NCBI RefSeq assembly: GCF_002797685.1
Contig: NZ_PGFH01000003.1
Coordinates: forward strand, 62,001-126,000
Length of the DNA stretch: 64,000 bases
Direction: 5' to 3'
Source of the DNA: Salinibacterium amurskyense
Lineage (GTDB): Bacteria > Actinomycetota > Actinomycetes > Actinomycetales > Microbacteriaceae
Below the pieces are notes generated by a model that did not search any database, had not been told where the DNA came from, and saw only the letters and a program-made list of their open reading frames with translations. Positions 32,501 through 40,118 of this stretch are shown piece after piece (positions within the stretch are counted from its first letter, which is position 1; every line of letters starts with the position of its first letter). A program made the position numbers and the translations under genes.

Positions 32501-35412
32501 ATCCCGATGGCAGCACACTTTCCGTCGTTTCCGTCGAGCCGAATGATGCCGAAACGGTTGCCGAGATCGATGGCGATGTCGTGAAAGTCACGCCGCCAGA
32601 AACGCCAGGTGATTACGGCATCATCTACGTCATCGAGAACGAAACCGGCGGATCGAGTCAGAACTTCATCCGCGTCACGGTCGACCCGGACGCAAAGCCG
32701 GCGTATCCGATCGCGACAGACAGCGTGCTCACCCTCTCCGACGTGCTCGATCGAAACCGTGTGACTGTCGATGTTCTTGCCGGCGTATTTTTCGCCGACG
32801 GTGACCCACGAACGCTGTCCTTGGCAATCTACCCGGGGTACGGTAACTCGGCGTCGGTCACGTCGGATAAGCAGATCGAAGTCTCTGTCGGAGACACGGG
32901 GCAGATCATTCCGTTCCGTGTGACGAACCCGGCCGACCCGACGATCTTCAGCTACGCCTTCATCAAGGTGCCGGGCTATAACGATGCGCTTCCTCAAATC
33001 GATCGCCGCGCACCGAAGCTGAGCATCAACAGCGAGAGCACTCTCGTTATTGATCTCAACGACTACATCATTGCGGTCGGCGACAACCCCGTGCGTCTCA
33101 CTGACTCCAGCACGGTTTTGGCGACGCACAGCGACGGCTCGAACCTCGTGCGCGACGAAGACACTCTCGTATTCACGTCCGCGGAGAAGTACTTCGGGCC
33201 AGCATCCATCTCCTTTGAAGTCACCGATGGCACTTCGGCGACGGATCCGGAAGGCCGCACAGCGATTCTCGTGTTGCCTATCGACGTTCTACCCCGTGAC
33301 AACCAAGCTCCCGTCTTCGGTGGGGCGGTGATCGACTTCGAACCCGGTCAAGAGAAAGAGATCGACCTTCTCAAGCTGACCAACTACCCCTACCCCGATG
33401 ACCTCGACGAGCTTGCGTACACCGTTCTGAGCCCGCTCCCTGAAGCGTTTAGCTATTCGCTGGAAGGCACGATGCTGACCCTGCGCGCTAACGACAGCGC
33501 GTTCAAGGGCACCCGTACCTCTATCTCCCTCGGCGTTCGCGACGACCTTTCCGAAGGAAAGTCTGGGCGCATCGAACTCAACGTCGTTCCGTCAACCCGG
33601 CCGCTTGCTAGCCCCGCTTCGGACCTCGCGATCGCTAAGCGTGGCGAAACCACGGTGGTTGATGTACTCGCCAACGATGCGTCGACGAACCCCTTCCCAG
33701 GGGCGCCATTGCGCGTGGTCGACATTCGCGGTCTTGGCGGGAACGCTATCCCTGCTGGACTCTCAATCGTTCCGAGCAGCGACAACCGCACTCTGACCGT
33801 TACCGTGTCGGCGTCGGCGGTTCCGGGTGACGTGAATCTCCAATATCGGGTAGCGGACGCGACCAATGACGAGACGCGCTACGTCTGGGGCACGGTCGTG
33901 GTGTCGGTTCAAGACAAGCCCGATCCCGTGTCGAACCTCGGACCGAGTGGTTTCGGCGACAAAACCATCATGATGCGCTGGAACGCCGGCCCCGCCAACA
34001 ACTCTCCGATCACGTCGTACCGTGTGACGACTCGTGCCGCCGGGGTTCTGGTGAACACGACGGAGTGCGCGGGAACAACCTGTGCGATCCCGACGACCGG
34101 AAATGGCCCGACAAACTCGGTGAAGGTGACGGTCGTCGCCATCAACGCGATCGGCGAATCAGAACCGGTAACGCTTGCGGACTCAGTGTGGTCGGACATC
34201 ATCCCGGTCGCGCCCTCGACGCTGAGTGCATCTCCGCTTGATCACGGTCTGCGCCTCACCTGGAATGCCGTGCCTACGCCTACAGGCGGCTCACCGGTGG
34301 ATCGCTACCGCGTAGTGGTCGGTGGCTTCGAGACCACCCTTGGCCTTGCGCAGTGCGACTCCGGAACCTGCACTTGGGAGACGCCGTCGACGTGGGTGCT
34401 CGACAACGGTGTTGCTGTGTCTTATACCGTGAGCGCTCGAAACGCTGCCTATACGGCCCTGTCGGTGTGGAACACGAGCGAGCCGCGAAGCGCTATCCCT
34501 GCGGGGCCGCCGATCGCGCTTGCTGCGCCCGTAGCATCCGTAGTCAACGACACCACCGCAAACTTGAGCTGGGCTGGTGCCTTCAACGAAAACGGTCGCC
34601 CGGTCACGTCGTACACCGCGGCTGCCTACACCGGAACCCAGCCCACCTGCGCGCCCAATGGCTCGATCACGAGCAACGGCGCAAAGCTCTCTGCAGTCGG
34701 CACGGGAACATCCGCGACGCTGTCTGGGCTATCTCCGAACCGCACGTACACAATGCTGGTCTTCGCACACAACGGCCAAGGCTGCACGGCAACGCCTACA
34801 GTGATTGCTCACACTCCGCCCGCCGTGGTGACCGCTCTGAATACCGCCGGTCCCGTGCCCAATGGCAACCGCTACGACTTCACGGTCAATGGCGGCATGA
34901 TGGGCGCCGACGCGCTCGATAGCAACTACACGGTGTACTACCGTTTGAGCGGCGGCACCGTTCCGGGCACGGTTTACGGTCCTGTGGCGCTCGGTTCGTT
35001 CCTCACGGCGGATGGTGGTCAGCAATACGGCCAAGACATCTCGGTCGAAGTGCGCGCCTGCCGCAGCTACGGATCGGGCCCGATCTGCCAGCCGGAGTGG
35101 TCAGCGGCGTTCCCGCTGGGTGTGCCGGTGAATCCTTCGGTGTCGAGCCTGACTTTCACGTCCGACAATGATGTGCTCAATGAGAGCGGAACTTTCGCGT
35201 GGCTCAACTGGCCTACGGGAGATTACGCAAGCGTGCAGTACCGCTGTGGTGGAGTCACCCTGGGTGCATGGCAGACTGCGGACACGACTGTTCCCGGGGC
35301 GAGCTGTCATGCCGACGTTGCGCTCCTTGCTACACCTACGCTCGTGATTCGCGTGGTTGCCAATGGCGGCCAGATTTACGAGAGAACGTATAACGGATAT
35401 GACTATGACTAG
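29506..35412 (+). CDS. Giant membrane-anchored Ig-like/Fn3 repeat envelope protein
   Basis: This 1968-residue protein probably spans the cell wall from an N-terminal membrane anchor (hydrophobic helix about residues 12-35). Residues about 40-370 resemble irregular beta-propeller blades. From about 395 to 1000 there are at least six cadherin/VCBS-like units marked by N-D-x-D-P-x-G-D type turns (VLLNDYDPNGD, DWVDPDGDPF, SADPDGDSV, VLANDSDPDGS), likely calcium sites. More Ig-like units follow to about 1465, then three Fn3 modules (about 1470-1760). The ending contains cysteines able to form disulfides. No sortase motif is seen. The GTG start is preceded by GAGGGAGG. It is the structural centrepiece of the cluster; its ligand is unknown. 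Confidence 0.9.
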   Translation: MIKRWGKARRSTVIGVVSVSAIVALVATVAIVSTGYTAQRVDLADGAVWVANNQQQAIGRANTEVLEINSVVNAQSADLEVVQHGESVLLFDRSESSIDVVDPALSEIDDSVALPPNQPEVYFAGNNVVVLEHGTGELWIRSYEDFLNFDAESPASLSLGADAIVSVDEDGLLFAYSPSAGQLFRVNAAISDTAESSENLELDPNAELSITSVAGQWAILDSDAELLHMAGREVDLTGLVDGGNGTILQIPSAAGERVLIGYSNGVLSVPLNGAAAVGLATGQSGIPAAPLRLGECEFAAWSSGENWRRCPTDAGEGVMLQLSEMQANAQLSYSVNGSRAVLNDRLSGRTWAVQGSGELIDNWNQLITTEEEEPEVEQNLVDLEPEVDKVQQPPVAVDDTFGARPGRATVLPVLLNDYDPNGDVLVVEDLPVINAGIGRIDRINERQQIQITLEPGASGQVSFNYTVSDGRGGTASASVTVEIRDDSENSPPQQMRATKFTVQSGGRVSNQILGDWVDPDGDPFYLTSASVAVPDVVSYKPGGDLVFSDSGAGGELKVVTLVVSDGTAESSGSVSLSVKPAGEVPIEADPFVVLAYAGKEVTVSPLSHVRGGNGNIRLNSVPAKTGAQVLPSYETGTFRFESDEIRSHNLEYVVTDGNLTFTAIVRIDVVAPPDANTSPITVPKTVFVQTLQNERIDVAGTDVDPAGGVLLVTETMNLPVGSGVRAEILEQRLVRVSLEAPLDNGPVSFNYRISNGLADAVGVITVVEIPAPSRLQAPIANDDSVTVRVGQAVDIRVLLNDEHPDGLELSLVPKLAQDLPDDSGLLFASGDVLRYLAPDRTGNFTAAYQVAGPDGQSATAIVRIAVRELDASSNNPPVPPTVTARVLAGDTVRVSIPLTSADPDGDSVLLLGQATNPNKGAVIEVDSNTFVYQAGEYSAGTDSFSYTLIDSLGARANGEINIGISPRLDGARNPVAIIDEVTVKPGITVSVQVLANDSDPDGSTLSVVSVEPNDAETVAEIDGDVVKVTPPETPGDYGIIYVIENETGGSSQNFIRVTVDPDAKPAYPIATDSVLTLSDVLDRNRVTVDVLAGVFFADGDPRTLSLAIYPGYGNSASVTSDKQIEVSVGDTGQIIPFRVTNPADPTIFSYAFIKVPGYNDALPQIDRRAPKLSINSESTLVIDLNDYIIAVGDNPVRLTDSSTVLATHSDGSNLVRDEDTLVFTSAEKYFGPASISFEVTDGTSATDPEGRTAILVLPIDVLPRDNQAPVFGGAVIDFEPGQEKEIDLLKLTNYPYPDDLDELAYTVLSPLPEAFSYSLEGTMLTLRANDSAFKGTRTSISLGVRDDLSEGKSGRIELNVVPSTRPLASPASDLAIAKRGETTVVDVLANDASTNPFPGAPLRVVDIRGLGGNAIPAGLSIVPSSDNRTLTVTVSASAVPGDVNLQYRVADATNDETRYVWGTVVVSVQDKPDPVSNLGPSGFGDKTIMMRWNAGPANNSPITSYRVTTRAAGVLVNTTECAGTTCAIPTTGNGPTNSVKVTVVAINAIGESEPVTLADSVWSDIIPVAPSTLSASPLDHGLRLTWNAVPTPTGGSPVDRYRVVVGGFETTLGLAQCDSGTCTWETPSTWVLDNGVAVSYTVSARNAAYTALSVWNTSEPRSAIPAGPPIALAAPVASVVNDTTANLSWAGAFNENGRPVTSYTAAAYTGTQPTCAPNGSITSNGAKLSAVGTGTSATLSGLSPNRTYTMLVFAHNGQGCTATPTVIAHTPPAVVTALNTAGPVPNGNRYDFTVNGGMMGADALDSNYTVYYRLSGGTVPGTVYGPVALGSFLTADGGQQYGQDISVEVRACRSYGSGPICQPEWSAAFPLGVPVNPSVSSLTFTSDNDVLNESGTFAWLNWPTGDYASVQYRCGGVTLGAWQTADTTVPGASCHADVALLATPTLVIRVVANGGQIYERTYNGYDYD

Positions 35413-35421
35413 AGGTGCACT

Positions 35422-36393
35422 ATGACCATGACTCCCGACGAAGCCGCATGGTTCGCAGAAAGCTTTAACCGACTTGTCACGAACGTAGAACAGGTTCTTC
35501 TCGGCAAGACCTTTGTCGTGCGTCTCGGTTTCACCGCGCTTCTCAGCGAAGGTCATCTTCTCCTCGAGGACTACCCGGGAACGGGAAAGACCTCATTCGC
35601 TCGCGCGATCGCGCAGAGCGTCTCGGGAACGACAAACCGTATCCAGTTCACTCCTGACCTGCTTCCCGGTGACATCACGGGTGTCAGCATTTTCGATCAG
35701 CGCGAGAACGAATTCGAGTTTCACCCGGGCCCCGTTTTCTCCAACATTGTTCTTGCGGATGAAATCAACCGTGCCAGCCCCAAAACTCAAGCCGCTCTTC
35801 TCGAAGTAATGGAAGAGGGTCAGGTGACCGTGGATGGCGTGACGCATCCGGTGGGCTCGCCGTTCATGGTTATCGCAACCCAGAACCCCATCGAGCAGGC
35901 CGGAACATACCGCCTTCCTGAAGCGCAGCTTGACCGCTTCCTCATGAAAGCGTCGATCGGTTACCCCGACCGCGCATCCACTCTTCGTATTCTCGATGGT
36001 GCCGGTGTCGCTGCTCACTCCACGACCATCGAACCAGTGGTCAGCGCTGAACTGGTCGTGGAAATGGCTCAACTCGCACGCACCGTGCACGTTGACCCGA
36101 CCATCAACGACTACGTGAGCCGCTTGGTCGAAGCGACTCGGAGCGCCACCGAGGTGCGCCTCGGTGTGAGTGTGCGGGGCGCCCTCGCGCTGATGCGTGC
36201 AGCGAAGACTCTCGCGGCATCCAATGGTCGACACTATGTCGTCCCGGATGATGTGAAGGCACTTGCCGAATCGGTGCTCGCTCACCGTTTGGTGATCGAC
36301 GCTGAGGCTGAATTCGAAGGCGTCACCGCCTCGAGCGTGATTGCACAGATCCTCATCGAGAACCCGCCGCCCACAGAACGGCAAGCCGTGTGA
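35422..36393 (+). CDS. MoxR-family AAA+ ATPase
   Basis: MoxR ATPases act as chaperones that mature or remodel partner proteins, usually encoded beside DUF58 and von Willebrand or transglutaminase genes. The 323 residues contain Walker A EDYPGTGKTSFARAIA near residue 54, Walker B VLADEINRASPKTQAALLEVMEEGQ (cited by its ends) and the sensor FMVIATQNPIEQAGTYRLPE. The ATG follows the giant Ig-like gene by 9 bases, and the stop overlaps the DUF58 gene. Its likely client is the envelope machinery encoded around it, which is inference. Confidence 0.95.
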   Translation: MTMTPDEAAWFAESFNRLVTNVEQVLLGKTFVVRLGFTALLSEGHLLLEDYPGTGKTSFARAIAQSVSGTTNRIQFTPDLLPGDITGVSIFDQRENEFEFHPGPVFSNIVLADEINRASPKTQAALLEVMEEGQVTVDGVTHPVGSPFMVIATQNPIEQAGTYRLPEAQLDRFLMKASIGYPDRASTLRILDGAGVAAHSTTIEPVVSAELVVEMAQLARTVHVDPTINDYVSRLVEATRSATEVRLGVSVRGALALMRAAKTLAASNGRHYVVPDDVKALAESVLAHRLVIDAEAEFEGVTASSVIAQILIENPPPTERQAV

Positions 36394-37820
36394 GTTCACT
36401 TCTGAACCGCTCGGCGAAAGGGCATTCGAATAACACCGCGGCGGAGAATTCAGGTCCGGGCGGGGAGCGGGCGCGCTCAGACAGTGACTTTCCTACCGCA
36501 ATTCGCGGTCTCGATAACGCGCGCACCCGAATTGTTGGATACCGCACTGGGTTTCTCGCCGACCTCATCGTTACGCTGGTGCGGTTCGCTGTAATCGCTC
36601 GTGCCACCATCTCGCGCTACGCCAATCGCATCACTTCGGTGATCACCCCGGTCGGCTGGGTCGTTCTTTTTCTCATTCCGCTGACGCTTATCGTCGGATA
36701 CTCGATCTCGTGGAACGAGCTCGTTGTTGTTGGCTTTGCCCTGATCGCCATCGCGCTCATGGCCGCCATCTACCTCTTAGGGCGAAGCCACCTCGCTATT
36801 AGCTTGCGCGTCGAGCACCAGCGCGTTGTCGTGGGTGAGGCTGCCAGCGGCGAAGTGCACGGGGTAAATGAAGGCAAGCGTCGCAGCTTGGGCGTTGTCG
36901 CAGAAATCCCGGTGGCCTCTACCGTTGCTGAGGCCGTGCTGCCGAGTTTGCGCCCTGGCGGAGCGTCTGCACATGAATTCCCCATCCCGACGAACCGTCG
37001 TGGCGTGATCTCAGTGGGACCAGTGCGTACAGTGCGCGCAGACCCCGTTGGGCTTGTGCGGCGCGAGCTGATCTGGACCGATTCGGCTGAGATCTTTGTG
37101 CATCCCCGAACAATTAGCATCCCCAGCGTGAGTACCGGCCTCATCCGCGACCTTGAGGGCAACCCCACTAGGGATCTCGCTAACAACGACATCTCCTTTC
37201 ACGCCCTGCGCGAGTACGTTCGCGGAGACGAACGTCGCAACATCCACTGGAAATCGACGGCTCGCACCGGTCGCTACATGGTGCGGCAATTTGAAGAGAC
37301 TCGACGCAGCCACCTTGTGATTGCTTTGAGCCTCGCGACGGCGGATTATGCCAACGACTATGAGTTTGAGATGGGCGTCAGCGTTGCCGGCTCTCTCGGA
37401 GCGCAGGCAATTCGGGATGCCCGAACCGTCACCGTAGTCGCTAGCGAGCAGACTCCGCAGTTCGCCAAGCGCAAGGTTTTTGCAGTTCGCGCCCTGTCGA
37501 CCCTGACCGGAACACGGTTGCTGGATGACCTCACTCGGGTTCAAAGCGCCGACACCGCCCTCCGCCTGATCGACGTCGCTCGCGTGACGTCGGAACAAAC
37601 CAGCGGCGTCTCGGTTGCGTTCCTCATTTGTGGCTCCACAGTGACCTCTCAGCAGTTGCGCGCGGCGTCGACGAAGTTCGCGGCCAATGTAGAAGTTGTG
37701 GCGATCGTGTGTGACCCGGAGGCGGTGCCGGGGCTCCGTCGGGTTGCTGGCCTCAGCGTGCTCACGATTGGCTATCTTGAAGAGCTCAAGCGTGCTCTCT
37801 CACGATCGGCGGGTGCATGA
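36390..37820 (+). CDS. DUF58 membrane protein
   Basis: The 476 residues include two TM helices (about 84-130), a beta-rich region and the DUF58 signature ALREYVRGDERRNIHWKSTAR near residues 270-290. A vWA-like C-terminal fold follows, without an obvious MIDAS motif. DUF58 proteins are the constant partners of MoxR ATPases and are thought to be their membrane-linked targets. The GTG start overlaps the moxR stop (GTGA), and its own stop overlaps the next gene (ATGA). The three products are thus probably made in fixed ratio. An Arg/Ser/Gly-rich cytosolic N-terminus of about 60 residues is unusual. Confidence 0.92.
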   Translation: MSSLLNRSAKGHSNNTAAENSGPGGERARSDSDFPTAIRGLDNARTRIVGYRTGFLADLIVTLVRFAVIARATISRYANRITSVITPVGWVVLFLIPLTLIVGYSISWNELVVVGFALIAIALMAAIYLLGRSHLAISLRVEHQRVVVGEAASGEVHGVNEGKRRSLGVVAEIPVASTVAEAVLPSLRPGGASAHEFPIPTNRRGVISVGPVRTVRADPVGLVRRELIWTDSAEIFVHPRTISIPSVSTGLIRDLEGNPTRDLANNDISFHALREYVRGDERRNIHWKSTARTGRYMVRQFEETRRSHLVIALSLATADYANDYEFEMGVSVAGSLGAQAIRDARTVTVVASEQTPQFAKRKVFAVRALSTLTGTRLLDDLTRVQSADTALRLIDVARVTSEQTSGVSVAFLICGSTVTSQQLRAASTKFAANVEVVAIVCDPEAVPGLRRVAGLSVLTIGYLEELKRALSRSAGA

Positions 37821-40108
37821 CACGACCTGTCTCTCGTTCGTTCGTTATCGTTTCTGGCGCACTGCTCTGGCTATCGATCGCGGTCGCTTCGGCTGCGCTC
37901 TGGCCGATCTATCGCACGCCAGCGCTCACCACACTGATTGCCGTCGCCATCCTCGCGGGATCTATTGTTGCCGTGCTCGCCCTGTGGCGAGCGTGGTCGT
38001 TTGTGACGACGTCCCTCGTCTCGGTGTTGGTCTTTCTCATCATTGGAGTGCCGGTCGCCGTGCCGTCGGAGACCCAGTTCGGCGTTGTGCCGTCGCTCGA
38101 AGGGCTCAGTGATCTCATTGCGGGAGTAGCGCTGGGGTGGAAACAGCTGCTCACCATTTCCTTGCCGGTAGGTGACTATCAAGCGCTGCTCGTCCCCGCC
38201 CTCGTGCTCGTGTATTTCGGCACCGTTGTGGCGTTGAGCATCGCGTTCCGCACCCGTATTGCGGAGCTCTCGGTAGTGCCGGCGATGGTTGTCTTCGTGA
38301 TGGCCATTTCCTTGGGGCCGACCTATCCCGATCAGCCTCTCTCGTTGTCTCTCATCCTTCTCATCGTGATTGCGCTCTCGTTGGTGTGGTTCCGCTGGCG
38401 TCGCCGTCGCGACACGGTCAACGCCCTTGAAGCTGCAATGGATGAAGCTGGCGTCGCGCGTCGTAAGCGAGAGTTCGGCTTTGCTGGGGTTCGCACGGTG
38501 GTCAGCGCGGTCGTCATCTTGGCCATCGCCTCGGGCATCGCTGTGGTGGCCGCTAACGTTGTGCCGCCGACGAACAACCGTTCAGTGTTGCGCACGGCAA
38601 TCGTTGAGCCTTTCGATCCCCGTGACTATGTCAGCCCGCTTTCGGGCTTCCGGCGCTATTGGCAGCCGAGCACCGCAAATTCTGTGCTGTTCGAAGTCGC
38701 GGGAGTGCCTTTGGGGACTCGCGTGCGCCTGGCGACTCTGGATAGCTACAACGGCGTTGTTTATGCGGTCGGCAGTGACCGAGTGTCAAGCGAATCTGGT
38801 TCTTTCTCGCGCGTGCCTTCGCGCTTTGACCAGTCCGGGGTCGACGGCGAACAGGTCGATATGACCATCACGGTCGCTGACTATTCCGGGGTATGGCTCC
38901 CCACCGTAGGGCTGTTTGAGCAGGTCGAGTTCTCGGGCGACCGTGCAGCTGACCTGCGGGACTCTTTCTACTACAACAAGGTCTCGGGAACCGCAGCGGT
39001 CGTCGACGGGCTCATGAGCGGTGACACCTACACCTTTGAAGGCGTGGCGCCCATTCAGCCGGATTCAGACGAGATCAGCTCCCTGACTCCTGGCCTCGCC
39101 GAAGTGCCCTCGATTCAACAGTCGCCCGAAGAGCTCACCGAGAAACTTGACCAGTACGTGCGGGGATTCACATCGTCGGGGGAGCGCCTGGACGCGATGC
39201 TCTCGGGACTCGCTGCCGACGGCTACGTCAGTCACGGCGTCGGCGTGGATGAGCCGGCTAGCCGCTCGGGGCACTCTGCCGATCGGATTGCCGAGTTGGT
39301 GACGGCACCGCGCATGATTGGCGATGGTGAGCAGTACGCGGTTGCGGCATCCATGATGGCCAATGAGCTTGGGTTCCCCGCTCGTGTGGTGCTCGGTTTC
39401 GTGACATCAGATTCTCAGATTCGTGGCGACGATGTCTCGGCGTGGATCGAGGTGAACACAGCAGAGTACGGCTGGGTCACCATCGACCCGAACCCGCCGC
39501 TACGAGAGATTCCGGATGAAGACCCGGACGACATCGCCCAGGTCGCCCGCCCGCAGACCGTTGTTCAACCGCCTGAAATCGAGTCGGATACGACCAACCG
39601 GCAGTCGAACCCCGATAGCGAGCAGGCTTTGCAGCCCGACCTCGACCCTGTGCTCCAAGCCATTCTCGCTGCGCTACGCACGGCAGGTTGGATCGCACTC
39701 GTGCTGCTGGTGCTTGCCGCACCGTTCGTTCTCATCATCGCTGCGAAGTTGCGCCGCCGACAGTTGCGCAAACGCGCTGAGTCATCGGTGGAGCAGATCA
39801 GTGGCGGGTGGCAAGAGTTCGAGGATTCGCTCATTGACCACGGTTATTCGCCACCGATTGCGGGCACGCGAACCGAGGTCGCTGCCGTGATGGCGACTCC
39901 GGATGCGCGTCAGCTTGCCGAGCATGCCGACCGCGCGATTTTCTCGGGGGGCACCCCTGAAGCTTCTGACGTCGATGCGTTCTGGTCGAACGTGTCGGAA
40001 TTGGAAACTCAACTCAACACAGGACTGTCGCGCTGGGCGCGGTTCAAGACCGAAATATCGCTGCGATCGCTCGGTGGTTATAGTGTCACAAGTCTGTTTA
40101 AGCGATAG
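37817..40108 (+). CDS. Transglutaminase-fold membrane protein lacking catalytic Cys and His
   Basis: The layout is the TgpA type: about six N-terminal TM helices (first 210 residues), an extracytoplasmic transglutaminase-like domain (about 440-570), one further TM (about 617-640) and a cytosolic tail. The 763-residue protein is the usual third partner of MoxR and DUF58. In active transglutaminases the triad is Cys-His-Asp. Here the Cys position reads IGDGEQYAVAA (Gly at 504) and the His position reads VSAWIEV (Ser at 541), while the Asp (VTIDPNP, 557) is kept. It should therefore be a non-catalytic binding domain. The ATG overlaps the DUF58 stop. Confidence 0.9.
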   Translation: MTRPVSRSFVIVSGALLWLSIAVASAALWPIYRTPALTTLIAVAILAGSIVAVLALWRAWSFVTTSLVSVLVFLIIGVPVAVPSETQFGVVPSLEGLSDLIAGVALGWKQLLTISLPVGDYQALLVPALVLVYFGTVVALSIAFRTRIAELSVVPAMVVFVMAISLGPTYPDQPLSLSLILLIVIALSLVWFRWRRRRDTVNALEAAMDEAGVARRKREFGFAGVRTVVSAVVILAIASGIAVVAANVVPPTNNRSVLRTAIVEPFDPRDYVSPLSGFRRYWQPSTANSVLFEVAGVPLGTRVRLATLDSYNGVVYAVGSDRVSSESGSFSRVPSRFDQSGVDGEQVDMTITVADYSGVWLPTVGLFEQVEFSGDRAADLRDSFYYNKVSGTAAVVDGLMSGDTYTFEGVAPIQPDSDEISSLTPGLAEVPSIQQSPEELTEKLDQYVRGFTSSGERLDAMLSGLAADGYVSHGVGVDEPASRSGHSADRIAELVTAPRMIGDGEQYAVAASMMANELGFPARVVLGFVTSDSQIRGDDVSAWIEVNTAEYGWVTIDPNPPLREIPDEDPDDIAQVARPQTVVQPPEIESDTTNRQSNPDSEQALQPDLDPVLQAILAALRTAGWIALVLLVLAAPFVLIIAAKLRRRQLRKRAESSVEQISGGWQEFEDSLIDHGYSPPIAGTRTEVAAVMATPDARQLAEHADRAIFSGGTPEASDVDAFWSNVSELETQLNTGLSRWARFKTEISLRSLGGYSVTSLFKR

Positions 40109-40118
40109 AGGGCTACCC

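Noticed and set aside
39903-40118. Upstream extension of the zinc-ribbon/FHA frame into the transglutaminase-fold gene
   Set aside because: The first 72 residues have no protein-like pattern, and the zinc ribbon starts cleanly at the GTG at 40119 after the preceding stop.
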